A stretch of DNA of 64,000 bases from contig VTPC01001072.1 of assembly GCA_011009095.1 (NCBI GenBank), positions 371,719-435,718 of the forward strand, read 5' to 3'. This document shows positions 22,320 through 36,100 of this stretch, piece after piece (position 1 is the stretch's first letter; each line of letters starts with the position of its first letter). The position numbers and the translations under genes are program-made. Under the pieces are notes generated by a model, which worked only from the letters and a program-made list of their open reading frames with translations, searched no databases and was not told where the DNA came from. This DNA comes from Ignelater luminosus (taxonomy: Eukaryota; Arthropoda; Insecta; Coleoptera; Elateridae).

Positions 22320-23450
22320 AGTTTGAAATTTAGAAGAAATAGGAGCAGAGAGATGCATGTGAAAAGAGAATTAAAAGGAATAATGGTACTAAAGAAATGT
22401 ATTATAAGTGCAACTGAAGTGATTCTAGAGGTTGAAAGTGTTTATAATATTCATTATAAAATATAAAATCATGTTTAGCAGTAATGTATTCATAGTTATA
22501 AATTACAGGTCTTGAAAGTAATTGCAAAGACAGGTGGCAACATTGAAATCTTCGTAGTCTGCCCTTCATTTATTGTAGCAAAAGTTGTGGAGAATGGTGC
22601 AAAATGATTAGTAAATAAAATATAAAACATTTAGATAATATTAGTTTGTTTAGGTGCTTACTATTACATTTGTAGAGATGCATATAGAACAGATGGATGA
22701 GCTGAGAGCAAAAACGGTAATGAAAGTGAAACAATATAAGATCAAGGAACAATTAAGCCCTGGAGTAACAAATTAAAGGATATTGAAAGATGCAAGAAAA
22801 ATTGAAAACAATTAGTTAGAATGGATAAACATATCAAAAATTATAAGTTAAAAAAAAGACTGAACCACAGGTATAAATAAGAAACAAATGTTAAATAATT
22901 TATATGCCATCAATAAAAAAACATTAATATTTTCTTTCATTGTTTTAAGTGGTGTTAGTCTTCAGCTTAGATTATTGGGAATTTTGAGGCTGAGGTTAGC
23001 TAGTGAATATTGTTATAGGTGAGAGTCATTTAGTATTGGAAGAAAGACCGAAAGACTTGGCTTCGGATTTATAAGTGGAATTATGGAGAAGGAGTTAGCG
23101 GATCTTGGAAGAACAATTTGCATGGATGAAACACGTGGAACCAATAAATATATTTGCGATTATGTTTATTATTATTTAATTATTACACCTCCATTAGTTA
23201 AAGGCAATACTAATGCAGGATTTCCAATTGCAGTAAGAAATATTTTTGTAGGCAATGAAAGAAATCAAAAGGCATAGGTATTATATCAGAATATTTTGTC
23301 AGATGATCCAAAATATTATAATGCATGGGTTAAAGCATTGTTTATATATAAACAAGAATTAAAGTTATGACAACGAGGGAGTAATTTTTATATTATTTGT
23401 ATTACATTGCAAGAGCATATGAAGTAAAACAAGTTTTAATTTTTGTATTT
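22320..23450 (+). mobile_element. Mutator-like transposase relic (tentative)
   Basis: The frame from 23083 reads LGRTICMDETRGTNKYIC, then LVKGNTNAGFPIAVRNIFVGNERNQKA, then LYQNILSDDPKYYNAW in a shifted frame. This resembles the MULE catalytic core (MDxTHGTN, GxGxPVAF, then an Asn/Asp-rich turn). Upstream, KRNRSREMHVKREL could be the decayed N-terminal region. No terminal repeats were found. The family call is by pattern only. Confidence 0.4.
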
Positions 23451-24089
23451 CGTGCATGTTTTAAGTTGAAATTGAGGGTGTTTATTTAAACTCTACCCAC
23501 AGCTTATTTTAAGCAAATTGAAATTACATTATACAGTGGTTTCTTAAACACTTACTGTTATAAGATTTATTAGCACAATGTCTGCTTGAAATAAAATGAA
23601 TTGAATAGAAATTAACAATAAATAATTTTGTTGCTAGGAAACCATTTATGAAAATCATCAACTTTACAAACAACACTGTTGGAAAAATCTAATTTGAATT
23701 TAATCCTACAGTATCAGATCTAAAGATTTTTAATTTGCCACATTTTGAAAACTATGGATTTATGGTACAAACTGTATTGAACGTTGTGATTGAGATTTTG
23801 ATGTATAAATGTATTAGTTAGAAAAGGCAGTGTAATCATCAAAATCGACGCGAATGCATCATAGGCATATCACAAACAAAACAAGACAGAAGAGTAAATT
23901 TTAAACACATATGCAAAATGAACTCGACTGAAGAGTTTTGTGTTAAGTGCACCGATGAGTCACACCTGCCTTCTTCAACTTAACTGATACATTTTTAGAT
24001 TTACGTAATGTGCATATTATGCACTATTTTACATACACCCTGTATAACAACTTTCAATAAATGTACATATCCCTTAATATGTATGTGTA

Positions 24090-24806
24090 CAGGGTGGTCC
24101 AAGATTCCGCTCTAGTAAGATAATAGCTTTATGTTAGGAAATACAAACAAATTGAGAGCAGAAAGCAACATAGTGCCTTTGAAAGCGTTACCTAAAAATA
24201 TTTTGAATTATACAGGGTGTTCGATTTGTTTGTGGCAGCATTTTACTTTGTTTTTTCAAATGGAACACTCTGTATATTGCTTCATTTTTGGATTCCCTAT
24301 TGCATTTAGATTAATTTTTATTAACCATATGTTTGGTCTAAATTGCGCCGTTTTCGAGATATTTAATATTTTTTGAAGAAATTTAGTTTTACATTGTTTT
24401 AGAAATTTTGAAATATCTCTGGAACTAAACAAGATACGAAGATACGGTTTGATGATCGTGTCAAATACGGGTTGCTAAATCAATTGTTTTACAAATGACT
24501 TTGTTAAAGATTACTATGGTCCCATTATGGATCATTGAAAATGAAGATCTTCAGTCATGGATAACTTGATATTTTTAAATAGAACGATATGAAAATTTTT
24601 GTATAATCAGACTTAAAATTTAATTTCCTTTCATTTTTATTTAATGTAAGTAAGATGCTGCCACAAACAAATCGAACATCCTGTATAATTCAAAATATTT
24701 TTAGGTAATGCTTCCAGAGGCACTATGTTGCTTTCTGCTTTCAATTTGTTTCTATTTTCTAACATAAAGCTATTATCTTACTAGAGCGGAATCTTGGACC
24801 ACCCTG
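24090..24806. mobile_element. 717-bp non-autonomous element with 151-bp inverted repeats
   Basis: The left arm 24090-24240 and right arm 24656-24806 are inverted copies about 94% identical. Both start CAGGGTGGTCCAAGATTCCG, with TA on each outer side (24088-24089, 24807-24808). Each arm carries a second internal end-like motif, ACAGGGTGTTCGATTTGTTT, about 130 bases in. The 415-bp centre has no coding frame. TA targets and small size fit a Tc1/mariner-type foldback MITE, possibly a nested pair (one element within another). Confidence 0.85.
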
Positions 24807-24808
24807 TA

Positions 24809-25490
24809 TATGGTACTTTTCCTTTATTATAGCATGTCAAATGGATTGCCTATGTATAGATTTTACATGCATTTTCGTCCCCTTTTGGGAGCCACAGGTG
24901 ACTAAATCTGAACATTTACGTCCAGCTTCAGGCTAGCAGTGAATCTTACTCCAAAATGTGAAAATCTGAATGTAATCTCTCAATTGGCATATTGTTGAAA
25001 TCATAAATCTGTACAACTAAAAAGGGAAAGCTTTTGAATTAAGTCAAGACTGGCTTTAAAGTAAAAAATGCTTTCTGGATGCAGTGGCCTGTATTTGTGT
25101 GCACTCTTCTATGAACCCTATCAATAAATCTGTTACAAAGGACATTTTAAATTAATAAAATCTGTAGATAAGATTTTGTCTTCTGATAAACCACCAGTAG
25201 CAGTTGATACATATTACAAACTTATTTTATAACACACTGTATATAAATCACGCAGAAATCTCTGCAACTGCGTCCAACAACTTACTGCCGTACATAACCT
25301 CAAATTATTGATATAAACATAAACAATAATGTGCGTTAATTAATTAAAATCGTCAAGAATCACATTCAAAAACAAAGATATTCTTAAGGCATCTGACTAA
25401 ATCAGATTGCACTTAATGCTGATGTAACTATGGCTAATTAAATTAGTTTTAATTTTTTATATCAGTGTGGTGGCATATTAATAAGAAGCT
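24809..25490. other. Intergenic before the leucine-zipper gene
   Basis: AT-rich, no exon seen apart from the possible 5' leader of the gene starting at 25491. Confidence 0.4.
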
Positions 25491-26053
25491 ATGGAAAATG
25501 CAGATAATTTAATACAGACTTCCACAAGGAAAAGAAAATTAAGTTCATTCTTAAGAGATGATGAAGAATATTACATACCGAAAAGGTAATTAGAATGTGG
25601 AATGAACTGCAGTTTTATTAATTCAAGTATAGTTTTAGAAAGCTAAAACCGACAACAGTTCCTCATCCTTCAACCAGCTTCAAAAGGACTGACCCCCAGA
25701 CACCAGAAGCTGGGACTTCACTGGAATCCCTTAGAAAAGAAAATGAATCACTTATCGCACTTTGTGCAGAACTGAACGATGCAAACAAAAAACTGCAACA
25801 AGAAAATAGTGAACTACAAGGGAAAATAAAAATGCAACCAGTCAAAACTCTTACTGGAAATGAGGCTAATGAAAATGACAACGATGCAAATTGGGGAAAA
25901 TATCCCACAGGAACTTTAAGTGTAGAAATGTTGGCCGATTTATGGAACGAAGTTTGCACAATTCCAATACCTTCATGTAGTTGTAGCACTAAAGTAAATG
26001 CTGTTGCAAAAAAACGTGTTACCCAAAGAATTACACCTTTAATTACTTTGTGA
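25491..26053 (+). CDS. Small leucine-zipper protein of unknown function, two exons
   Basis: Exon 1 is 25491-25585 and exon 2 is 25639-26053, joined by a 53-bp GT-AG intron in agreeing phase (169 aa). The N-terminus MENADNLIQTSTRKRKLSSF is basic and could be a nuclear signal. Residues about 50-83 (SLESLRKENESLIALCAEL and on to LQQENSELQGKI) form a heptad coiled coil. The C-terminal third holds a WGKYPTGTLSVEMLADLWNE segment and a CSCS cluster. I do not recognise the family; geminin-like and bZIP proteins were considered, but neither the geminin WKxVAE motif nor a basic region next to the zipper is present. Conserved-looking codons, a short intron and a clean stop make a real gene likely. Confidence 0.65.
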
Positions 26054-29000
26054 CAAAGAAGTGTTAAACGTGTCTGTCCTCCTTAGTATTTTTGTTTTAA
26101 ATGTACAAGAAATGTTCATCTTTTTAAAATTTTTTATTATTTACAATTATTTCTACAAATACAAGAATTACTACCATTGTTTAAAGTATGAATGATCATA
26201 TGAAATGCAGATCCTTTAAATTCCATCTTAACTACAGAAATAATATTACATTTTTTAAAGTTTTGAAGTTATACAAATCTGAAAGCTTATAACACCATAT
26301 ATTATTATTATTATAATTATAATTATGATTTCTTTTTAAAATCTAATTGAATATTAAATCATCGCTTCACTGTACAGGTTTATAACCTAACAAAAAAAAA
26401 ATGTTTATTCTTATTAATCCTTAAATTACAAACTACTTCATGTAAATTATATAGACAAATGATAGTACAATATATCGGTGATTCCTATAATAAATTTCTG
26501 ATGTTTTATAAAAAGTAAGAAATGCAAGAAACAAATCGGTGGGCAATTGGTTTGTATTAGATTATTATCTAACAAGTATTTAATTTTCTGTAATTAATTT
26601 TATTTAAATCAGTATTATCCAGAAAGATTTGAGATTTTCACTGGAATGTTCAAATCACGGAATATGCGAACTAATATAAACCAATTTATTTAATTGATGA
26701 TAGTTGTAAATAATAAATAGTAATGCAATAATTATAAGAGCCTCTTTTTTTTACATAATGAACCTTGCATCATCAACTATTAATAATTTCATTGCAAGAT
26801 AAATTAGTTAAACTATAATCTGTTCTAGATTTTATAAAATATCTGAGACCACGAGAATTATAACAGTACTGGAATAAGCACTTCAAAGAGTATGCTCGTC
26901 TTTAATTTGATATTTTGTTTCACTATACTTAGATAAATTATTTTTGTAAGTGTGCAATACGGTGATTGTACAACAGCTGACCCTTATTAAAAAATGAATA
27001 AAAATATCCCTTAAGAATATCTCTTTTCATACACTCAGTGTATACTGGAGAATACCAAGTGCTCGTTTTGTGGTTAAAAGTCAAAAATTAATGTACCTCT
27101 CCAGGAAACAAAATAATCTCCCTCCTATTTCTATATGGTGTATCCAGCAAGTGACTGTTTCGATGAGTAAACAAGAGCACATAACCTCACATTCTTATAA
27201 GGCATCATAAAAATATGTGTTGTGTGCAAAATGCATTTTATTTGTTTAAGGATGAGTCAAAGTTGATGTGCCAAGTGCTTGAATATGAATAAAGCATTGC
27301 ATTTGCATTTGTAGGTATTGTAACAATTGGTAAGTGACAGTATAGTTTTGCTCGAGTTCATTACAACAAAGCATGGCGAGATAGATATTCTGTTTGTTTT
27401 GTTGTGGTTAGCCATAGATTGTCATGACAAAATATAGTCCGAAATGCAGTGCATCCAATTTAAGAAGCTACTTTGCATATCATAGTTATCTTTATGATTA
27501 CAAAATATAGTTTCCAATTTTTAAGAGAACTATGGAAAAAAATAGAATACATTGCTTGTCACTTTGACAAGTAATTATCTAACCTTACATTACCTGTAAT
27601 GACATTTCATTTTGTATAACTTATTATTATGAGATAATGAATTAGTTCAAATGTCCAAAAAGCCCATAATACAGAAACAGAGCTACGAGTTATGATATTC
27701 TCTTAATTACAAGATAACAAGAATATAACCTCAAAAGGTGATTTGATATTTTAGAGTTTCTTTGTGTCAGCTGCTTTCAAAAGCAATACACACCAGGTGT
27801 TTCACATCCCATATTGTGTTTCAAGTTAGTTGCAACTTTGCAAGCCAAGTGTAAAAAGAAAGCTTACAACTCTACAGTAGAAATTCAACTCGACTCGGTT
27901 TGAATGCTCGAGCTAGGTTAGGTTGATTAATTTAACATGTGCCTTTGTAAACTTGTAAAGAATTAAGAATTGAGGGGGGAGAGTTACATTCATTTTTATT
28001 GGTTACTGCCATTTTGTCATGGAAACTAATTATTTTACTGTTCATTTCAGCACCGCTGACTCCTCAAGCAACTTTTAATTCTAACTCAGAATATTTAAAT
28101 TTACTCCAGTATAAGTATAAATGACTCAGCACAAAGATAAATCAATCATGGCTCACCTTGATATTTTATAATTTGGAATGGATTAAAAGTTTTCAATAGA
28201 AGTTAGGTTAGGTTTGTTATATGTATAAATTTAATAACAATTTTGTGCAAGGTGGATGAAATTATTATAGTTGGCTAATTATAATACAGACCGATTATTT
28301 GTAAATCTTAGATAAAGCATTCTACAATGCAAACAGCATTATTAATAATTATGCATATTCTGTTTCCCAAAGCAAGTTGCGAAAATAAATTAAGATTCTT
28401 CTGCATTTTCCCCCAGTGTATGTTATGTAAGTTTACATAAATCTTGAAAAATCAATCGTAAATACTTGACTTCATATTAAAGAAAGGTACTGCTCATGTC
28501 CAAGAACAGTAATAACAATTACGATGCCAGCATCTATTATTATGCATTTCAAATTCAAATCTAACCTCAAATACAAATGCCAGCAGAATACGAAAGTACT
28601 GCCTGCGATGCTGGTAGCAAACAAATCACTATTAATGGTTGCTGCGAAACATCCAGTTAGTTCATACTGCTCTTGAATCTGTCTAGCACTCAACAAAGCC
28701 AAGCTTGTCATAAAAAGAATATATCAGTAATTTACAACTACTGTTCATAAAGCTACATTCTCAATTTTGATGAAATCCCAGTTTTTAAGGTTCTCATTAT
28801 TTTTTGACAAATTGAAAATTTACAGGTTCAGATCAAATAGAAATATTTCCAATTTTCTTGAATATAATCACAGGAAATTTGGAAAATCCTTTGGGCAAAG
28901 GTAACTTTTGAGTAGATTCATGCATTTTATAAATGTATCAAATACTGGAAACTATATAAATACCATTTAATTTCAATCTTACATAATGTAGAACAGAGTA

Positions 29001-29545
29001 AACTATTTATGTGAATGCTACAAACTGTTACGAACAAAAAATCTGTCTGTATTACTATAATAAAAGTTATGCAAGCATTGGGTTTTAATGCACATTATAA
29101 AAGAATATACATTACAGAGGTGGCAAGCTGGAAATACAAAAATCCATAAGAGTGCACAAAAGGAAATTCAAATTAATTTGTAGACATTAAGATAACATCA
29201 ACTAATAATGAAATACATCACGATCATCTAGTTGTTTATGCAACTTGTATTTCTAGCTCAATCGTTTCCATAATGATATTGACAGTTAAAATTTGTATGC
29301 ACAACACTTGTGGTAAAATATAACATAATAATTGTGTTACAAAAACATATGCAATGCTCTTGTAATCCTAGATAAAGAGAGCAGTACATTCATGAAGTAA
29401 TTTTTTTCCATTTCATAAAAACAATTTATCACAAAATCAAACAATTAATTAATAATAATTAGAAAACAAAAAGAAAGATACAAAAACTGAATATGTTAAC
29501 CTTTTAGAAAATAAAACCAATTTTCATTTATTCATAAATGTTACC
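26054..29545. other. Intergenic, 3.5 kb, AT-rich
   Basis: No gene seen. Several TAACCTCAAA motifs occur (27727, 28563). The right end contains the NSD 3' UTR, with a minus-strand AATAAA at about 29526. Confidence 0.45.
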
Positions 29546-30163
29546 CTATAAACTAGCTTCGCACCTAAGTCTTGAACGTTTCCTTATAGGCAAATCTTTT
29601 TCTAATTCACTCTGTCGATTTAAAAACCTTTTGGTTTCAACATTTGTACCTACATTACTTCTAGTAGTCCTTAAATGCCTTGATGGTACCGACGATGACA
29701 ATTTAATTTCATTCTGTGCAGGAATATCTAACAGATTTGATGTTACATAATTAGGTTTTGGTTTTCTAACTATCTCACTTGAAGTTTCATTAGATAATTT
29801 TGTCCTTTTTGGTGAATTACCTACACTGTGTTTTTGTCGTACTCTTTTTCTTTTATTAGGACTTAACGATTTTGGTTTTTGTTTCATTTCTGGATCTACT
29901 CCACTCTCGTAATCTTTCAATTTATGAGCGAAACTTGCTAAATCTTTTTTTTTTATAGGAGTAGATGTTATTGATTCTGTTAGACTTGAGTATTGTTCGT
30001 CACCTGGTTGTACTTCATTATTAATTGTGTTTGCAGAATGATTTGAATCCCCTTCATCTGGCGTAGTAGATGTCACATCGGTCTCTTCGGTATTTGAAGA
30101 AGTAGAAGTCTTGGGTGCAGTTGTTATTACATTTTGATTGGAAAGTACATGCGATTCCTTTGT
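29546..30163 (-). CDS. NSD: NSD exon 11: C-terminal tail
   Basis: 206 codons including the stop (TAG at 29546-29548). Ser/Thr/Asn-rich and disordered, with basic clusters such as [10 protein letters not shown] and IRKRSRLR that could serve nuclear import or DNA contact. No domain recognised. The acceptor is TCTTTTAG. Confidence 0.88.
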   Translation of the reverse strand, partial: TKESHVLSNQNVITTAPKTSTSSNTEETDVTSTTPDEGDSNHSANTINNEVQPGDEQYSSLTESITSTPIKKKDLASFAHKLKDYESGVDPEMKQKPKSLSPNKRKRVRQKHSVGNSPKRTKLSNETSSEIVRKPKPNYVTSNLLDIPAQNEIKLSSSVPSRHLRTTRSNVGTNVETKRFLNRQSELEKDLPIRKRSRLRCEASL

Positions 30164-33100
30164 CTAAAAGATGATTTTGTTAAAAAATAAATTAGAATTA
30201 AAAATCTAACTTACTGGATCATGTTCCGAGCAAATGAAACCCAAAAGTTTGTCGTAACGAACATTACCTTCTGAATGTACAGGACAATATGAATTCAGAC
30301 ATTTAACACAGCAACGAATAGTACGTTTACTACATACATTACAATTATGCCAAGGACAAACCCATTTACCTGAAAATAACAAAATTCTCAACTAATGTTT
30401 CGCATATTTATTACAACTGCCAAACCTTCTGGCCAATATTCTAAATTTACACATTGCAAATGGTAGAAGTTAGTACACATTTTATTGTGACAAGCACCAA
30501 CATCCCCCGCTTGGCCACAAACAAAACAGGGTCCGTCATGTTTTGATATTTGCTGCGAAACTGTCGGTTTCTTCTTTTTCAAGGTGTTGTTGGTTTTCTT
30601 TGGTTTCTTCTGAGATTCATCCTGAAATGAAAAATTATTCTCAATTTTTTAAATTCAACACAACCAAACTTGTAAAGTTGTATCATGTTACTAAATAGAG
30701 AGAGTGGAATCGTTATATGTGTATATAACAAAATGAGACAGAATTCTAGCATTTTGTAAGTATGTGTATACATACTAAACTTAAGACATTTCTATACAGA
30801 AAGAGTTGTTTAAAATGCATGTTTAACATACACATACATATGGTTGTTTGCTTATAAAATGTACCTGTAACAGCCGTGAGTAAAGTCTTTAAATAACTCC
30901 ACAACAGTTTGTGCTACAGTAACGAAATTTGGTATGTATGCACTGCTTATCATAATTTGGGGGGGGGGGCTCTTTAATCTCCAGAAGAAAATACGAAGAA
31001 GGAACCCAAACCCCCACCAATTTTTGTCGCCGGAGTGGAAAATACAATATTAAAGCCAGTGTTCATCAAGTGAAAATCCAAGTTGAAGATGGATTAAGCT
31101 AAGTATTCTAAAATTACAAAAGCATTAAATGACAGAAAGACACGATATTACACATACAGAACTAAAGACATGAGAACCTTAGAGTTGTACTGAAAAATAT
31201 TTACTCATCTACAAATATTGAAGACTGGAAGATGTAAAGCAAAGTCTAAAAGACGTAGGATACGAGGCCACAAATATCTGGAACATAAAGCAAAGATCTA
31301 GCAACCAACCACTGCCAATATTCTTATTGATTTGAAACAAAGCGACAATAAAAACATATATGAAACGAAACATCTATTATAGGGCTTCCACAAGCTGTGA
31401 TGCACAAAAAAAGTGAGCGAATTTAGCAAATAAAGTGAGAAATAGTAAATAACTAGGAAGGGTTTTAGATGGAATAAAAAAGATGCCACGACTTCATTGT
31501 TGCCAGGTGTAGAAATTTTTTCTCCCCCACCCATCTAACAAAAATGTCGCCAATAACGGTAGGTGGAAATGATTAACCAACAGATGGCGTTAAACTTCGT
31601 CAAAATCAGAGACACGTTATACATGTTATGTAGACTCAGCATTCAGGGTCTAGAAGTGTGGCATCATCTAACAAAGACAGATATATGTACAGTATGGTAG
31701 AAATGCGCATGCCGCCACTGGCCAATTTGAATATTTGAAAACAAAAATATGTTTTTGTCATAATATACCATCATTTATTATATTATTACATGTAAAACTT
31801 TCTTTCCTTAAGTATAAAGATTATTATTGATGTAACATCCATCTGATATATAATGTTGAAAATCAGATCTGTGAATAATTAACCATCTTAACTTTACTTT
31901 ATGATCGGAAAGAATGAAATATATTAAATAAAATTAGTGGTTTTTAATGTTGTCTTTCAAAGTTATCACTTGAGTAAAATTAGGCATCAAGTTCTTACAT
32001 TTCTTTAATCGAAGCAAATTTTCCTTATTTAAGAAAATGCAAGTTACTTTATGTAGAAATGATGACCAATCAGGTTTGTTATTTTGAAATAATTATAGAG
32101 AAAATGCTCAGAAGAATTAATTGCAGACAACTACTTGCTGTGTATGCAAAATTTGTCTCACATATTCATAAAGTTCATGCAAAAAGCCACGTTTTTATTT
32201 GAAATTTCTAGTAACTAGCGGTAAAAGTTGGCTTGTAACCAGTTTTTGGCGCTTGCATATAAACTCCGTACTATTTGGGTTCCCCGCCGGTTCCCTCTTC
32301 CCCTTAGACATGCCACAAGGAAACATATACTAATAAGATAGAAAAACCGGGTCTACAACGTATAACATGTCTCTGGTCAAAATGCATCAAAATAGCGGAG
32401 CAAATTGCGATTGTAGCTATAACCAACGTTGCCAGAGCTGGTATAAATTTTCAAATCTGAAGATTTGTATGCAATACTTATTATTGTTTCTAACGATGTT
32501 TCACTGTTGTGGCAACAGTGTATTCACCCTCACAACACTGGGAGTTTTCCTCCAAGGTCCATAAATAATAGCATATTATGAAAGGTAAGTCATCCTATAT
32601 GTTTTGATCACAAATGTCAACTAATACTGGGAAATACGCACCTTCAAGACATGTTCAAAACTACTGTCATGGTAATCAATTTTTAACAATCTCCTGACTT
32701 CTAACATAAATTGTCATAAATAATGAAAATGATATTGCCTATGTTAATCTACCCTTAATCTTTTCGATCACACATAGCTGCTAATAGGAAGACCTACCTT
32801 TCACAGCACACCAGTATTATTTACAGACCTGTTTTTTCCCAATGTGTCCAGGAAAGTATGTGACAAATGCAAACAATTATCAATTTCTCAAAGAACTTGT
32901 TTATTTATAAAATTTTGTACGTACTCCAAAACTTCCAAGTTGCAAACTTAATCAAAATTTTTAATTTATTCCCAATAAATTCCCACTTCTTTAAGATCCT
33001 CACTAATTTTCCCCACAAAGTTCAAAAATCCCCAATTTGGGGAAAAATCTCCATACTTGTACTTTTGAATTTTCATTTTGTGCCATCTTTCCAGGTCCAG

Positions 33101-36100
33101 TTCGACTGGCGACAAACTTGACGCGGCCCAAAAAAATCCGTGACTTCCTCATTGGCCCGAACAGCCCAATAGACCCGAAGGGTTGGGAAGTCCAAGAAGC
33201 CCGACTGCCGAAATGGCCCGAGAGCTCCGAACGGCTTGATAGAGCCGCAAAGGCCAAGAAGTCCAAAAAACCTGACAGACCCGTAGGGCCTAAAGGACTC
33301 CAACAGCTCGATAAGACCGAACAGTTCAAAAGGCCCGATTGACCGGACATAGACCCAAAAAGCTTGATAAATTTTTAAACTGTGATCCGGCCCAACCCAA
33401 ACCCGAGCTTCGACCCAGCTGCCTAAAGGCTAGACTAGAATACCTGGTCTGCGCAGCCCTCTACCTCCTCGGCCAAAACTTTCTAATTAGTTACATATTT
33501 TAATCAATAATACAAATATTCAAGATGTGAAGTCCTCTAACTAGGTATTCAATTTTTTCTTTTCTAGTAAGATATTCTATTCTAGTGGGTTACAGCCAAA
33601 ATCCATCTCCCACCATTTATAAACAGTGGGAGACAAATATTGGTTTTCCATTTATCTAGGTATTCACATATTAACTTACTTGATTCAAAAATCAAAGTTA
33701 ACTATTAGTAAATTGATTATAATGAGATCAATATAGTGTTGTTCAACAATACATTCAAGGTGTTATGAAATAACAATGACAAACTGATAAGAGTAGATTT
33801 CTAATGATCATAGGTTTCTTCTGAACCTGTGGTCAATTTGTCTTGGTTATGAAGTAATCGGCATTCAAAATTGGGTTAACTTTTGTATGCATCATCATTA
33901 TCTGTCAAAATATCAATATGCTATTAAGATTGTAGGGAAATACCGTCTGTGTGTTTTAAACTACTTTTGATTATGCAAAGTGTTCTCTGTAGCTGAGACA
34001 CATTGAATTAAAAGTTTCTCTTCATTTTTCTTCTGACATTACATATCTCGGCTATAGAGTACACCCTATTTGTAATAAAGAGTAAGTTTGGAACATCAGG
34101 AAGTCAATTTCTTACAATTTCTTTTAATAAGAATTTTTATATTTTGGCAAATAACGATAATGCACCCAAAATTCAATGTATCTGTATACAACTTTTGAAG
34201 ACTGATTACTCCGTAACAAGGCGAATTGATCATAGGTTCCATTTAAAAATATTTATTACCAGAGATTTATTTTATTTTTTATTATTATTTATTTAAAAGA
34301 AAGAATAATGGGATTTAATAAAATAAACGATAAACTAAGTTACTTAAAAATAAAAGGAAAGTATAGAAACATGAGTTTTATAAGTGTACACACACAGAAA
34401 AAACACCAAAACACAAGAAGAGCTTAAACAAATAACAAATAGCCTAATTGAGGAGGCACAAAATCAGGGTTTATTAATAAACATAAGAAAAACAAAATAC
34501 ATGGAATTAGGGACCAAACAGCAAAGCTTTAAAATCCAAGTAGCTAACAACAGAATGGAGTTTGAAAAAGTGAATGGTTTCATGGACCTAGGAGTAGAAA
34601 TAAACACAAATAAAGAACTACAAAAAGAAATGGATGGTAGACTAGAATTTCCTCTATCCCGCTCTTTACCATTAGTTTTTTGTATGTGGTTCCATGTTTG
34701 GTGACTCTTGTGGTTGTGTATATTTGGGCGTTTTTACTGCTTTATCTCATACATATTTGGAGTTATTAATTGTCATGTTCTGGAATCCTATTTTGACTCT
34801 GTGACCATTGTTCTTTTCTTCTTTTATTATCTCTCTTATTTAATATCAAGCTAATTTTTCATTTGTTGCTATTTCATTTTCAATGTATATTTTCGTATAT
34901 TCCACAATTTAGTTCTATTATTCATGATTTCCCTTTTCTGATCCATATTTGCTATTTTTGTAATTATTACATTCCGTTTTCTTGTTTCTTTATCGGGTAT
35001 GCTTCTTTCACATTGACTTCTACTCCTATCTCTTTTCCAAAAAACTGTTGTACTTGGTTTTTCAAATTGATTGCATTTAGTGTGACTCCTTTAATAATAT
35101 TTGTTTTTTTCTCTTTTTTCCTGAGCCTCCAATCTATCTTCCAGTTTCTCAATTCTTAACAACATTTGTCTTTTTCTGCCATTCATTCCTTTTCTTTTCT
35201 TTTGAAATCTTCTTTAAAAATCTTCAGTTCTTTTTGATTTGTTTTGAAACTCTTTTTTCAGGTCTTCCTGTCCTTCAGCTATTTTCTTATTCATTTCATC
35301 CATATCCTTACCTTGTACTTTGGATTCCTTTGCTGGTATTTCTTCTTTTCTTGTTTTTGCTTGTTCAGAGATCTCACTATTTTTTTACTTTTTCGAAATA
35401 TTTCTAGTTCTTTCGCTATTTATGCTATTAAGTTTTCCCCACTTTTGTCTCTTTCACAAATTAAATAAGAGTCAGATATTTCACTTTAACAGATTGCTCT
35501 TTCTTTCCAAGCAATTCCCAGAGCTTGCGATATTAACATGTACTGCGCAAGCAACACAACTTGGTATGCACTTTTCATAAAACGCGTGTAAAAGAGTAAG
35601 CATGGTAAACTCTCAGAGCTGCAAATGTAAATGCGCAGAGACAAAAAAATGGGAACATTGGTGGTATAATGGGGTGAAATATCTGACTTTTATTTAATCT
35701 GTGTCTCTTTCTCTTTTTCTTTTTATATACTCTGTTATCGTAGATGAACTTGAAGCTCTCTGGCATCCCATCTTAGAATTAATTATTTATGATACCCTTG
35801 CAACTTTAGTTTTCATTGCCTATTATGTTTTAGAATTTCCTCTTATTTATATAATTATTATATATTAATACCTTTGGCATTCTACGACTAAACTATTGAG
35901 AGTACAAATTAGTTCGGTTTGTTTTTCAAAAGATAGCACTGGCTGTGATGAATATTTCAAAGTGACAGCTGATTTCGGTTGTTTTAGAGAAGTTAGACAT
36001 CTGTCAATTAAATTAAGTTTATATCGCTTTGAGTTTAATAAAAAAAACTTATTTTTTACTGTGTTGAATATGTTGAATTTTGTGTTAACTAAGCAGCATT

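Noticed and set aside
33003-33350. Overlapping frames on both strands
   Set aside because: Same GC-rich repeat as at 58590; explained by the repeat register.
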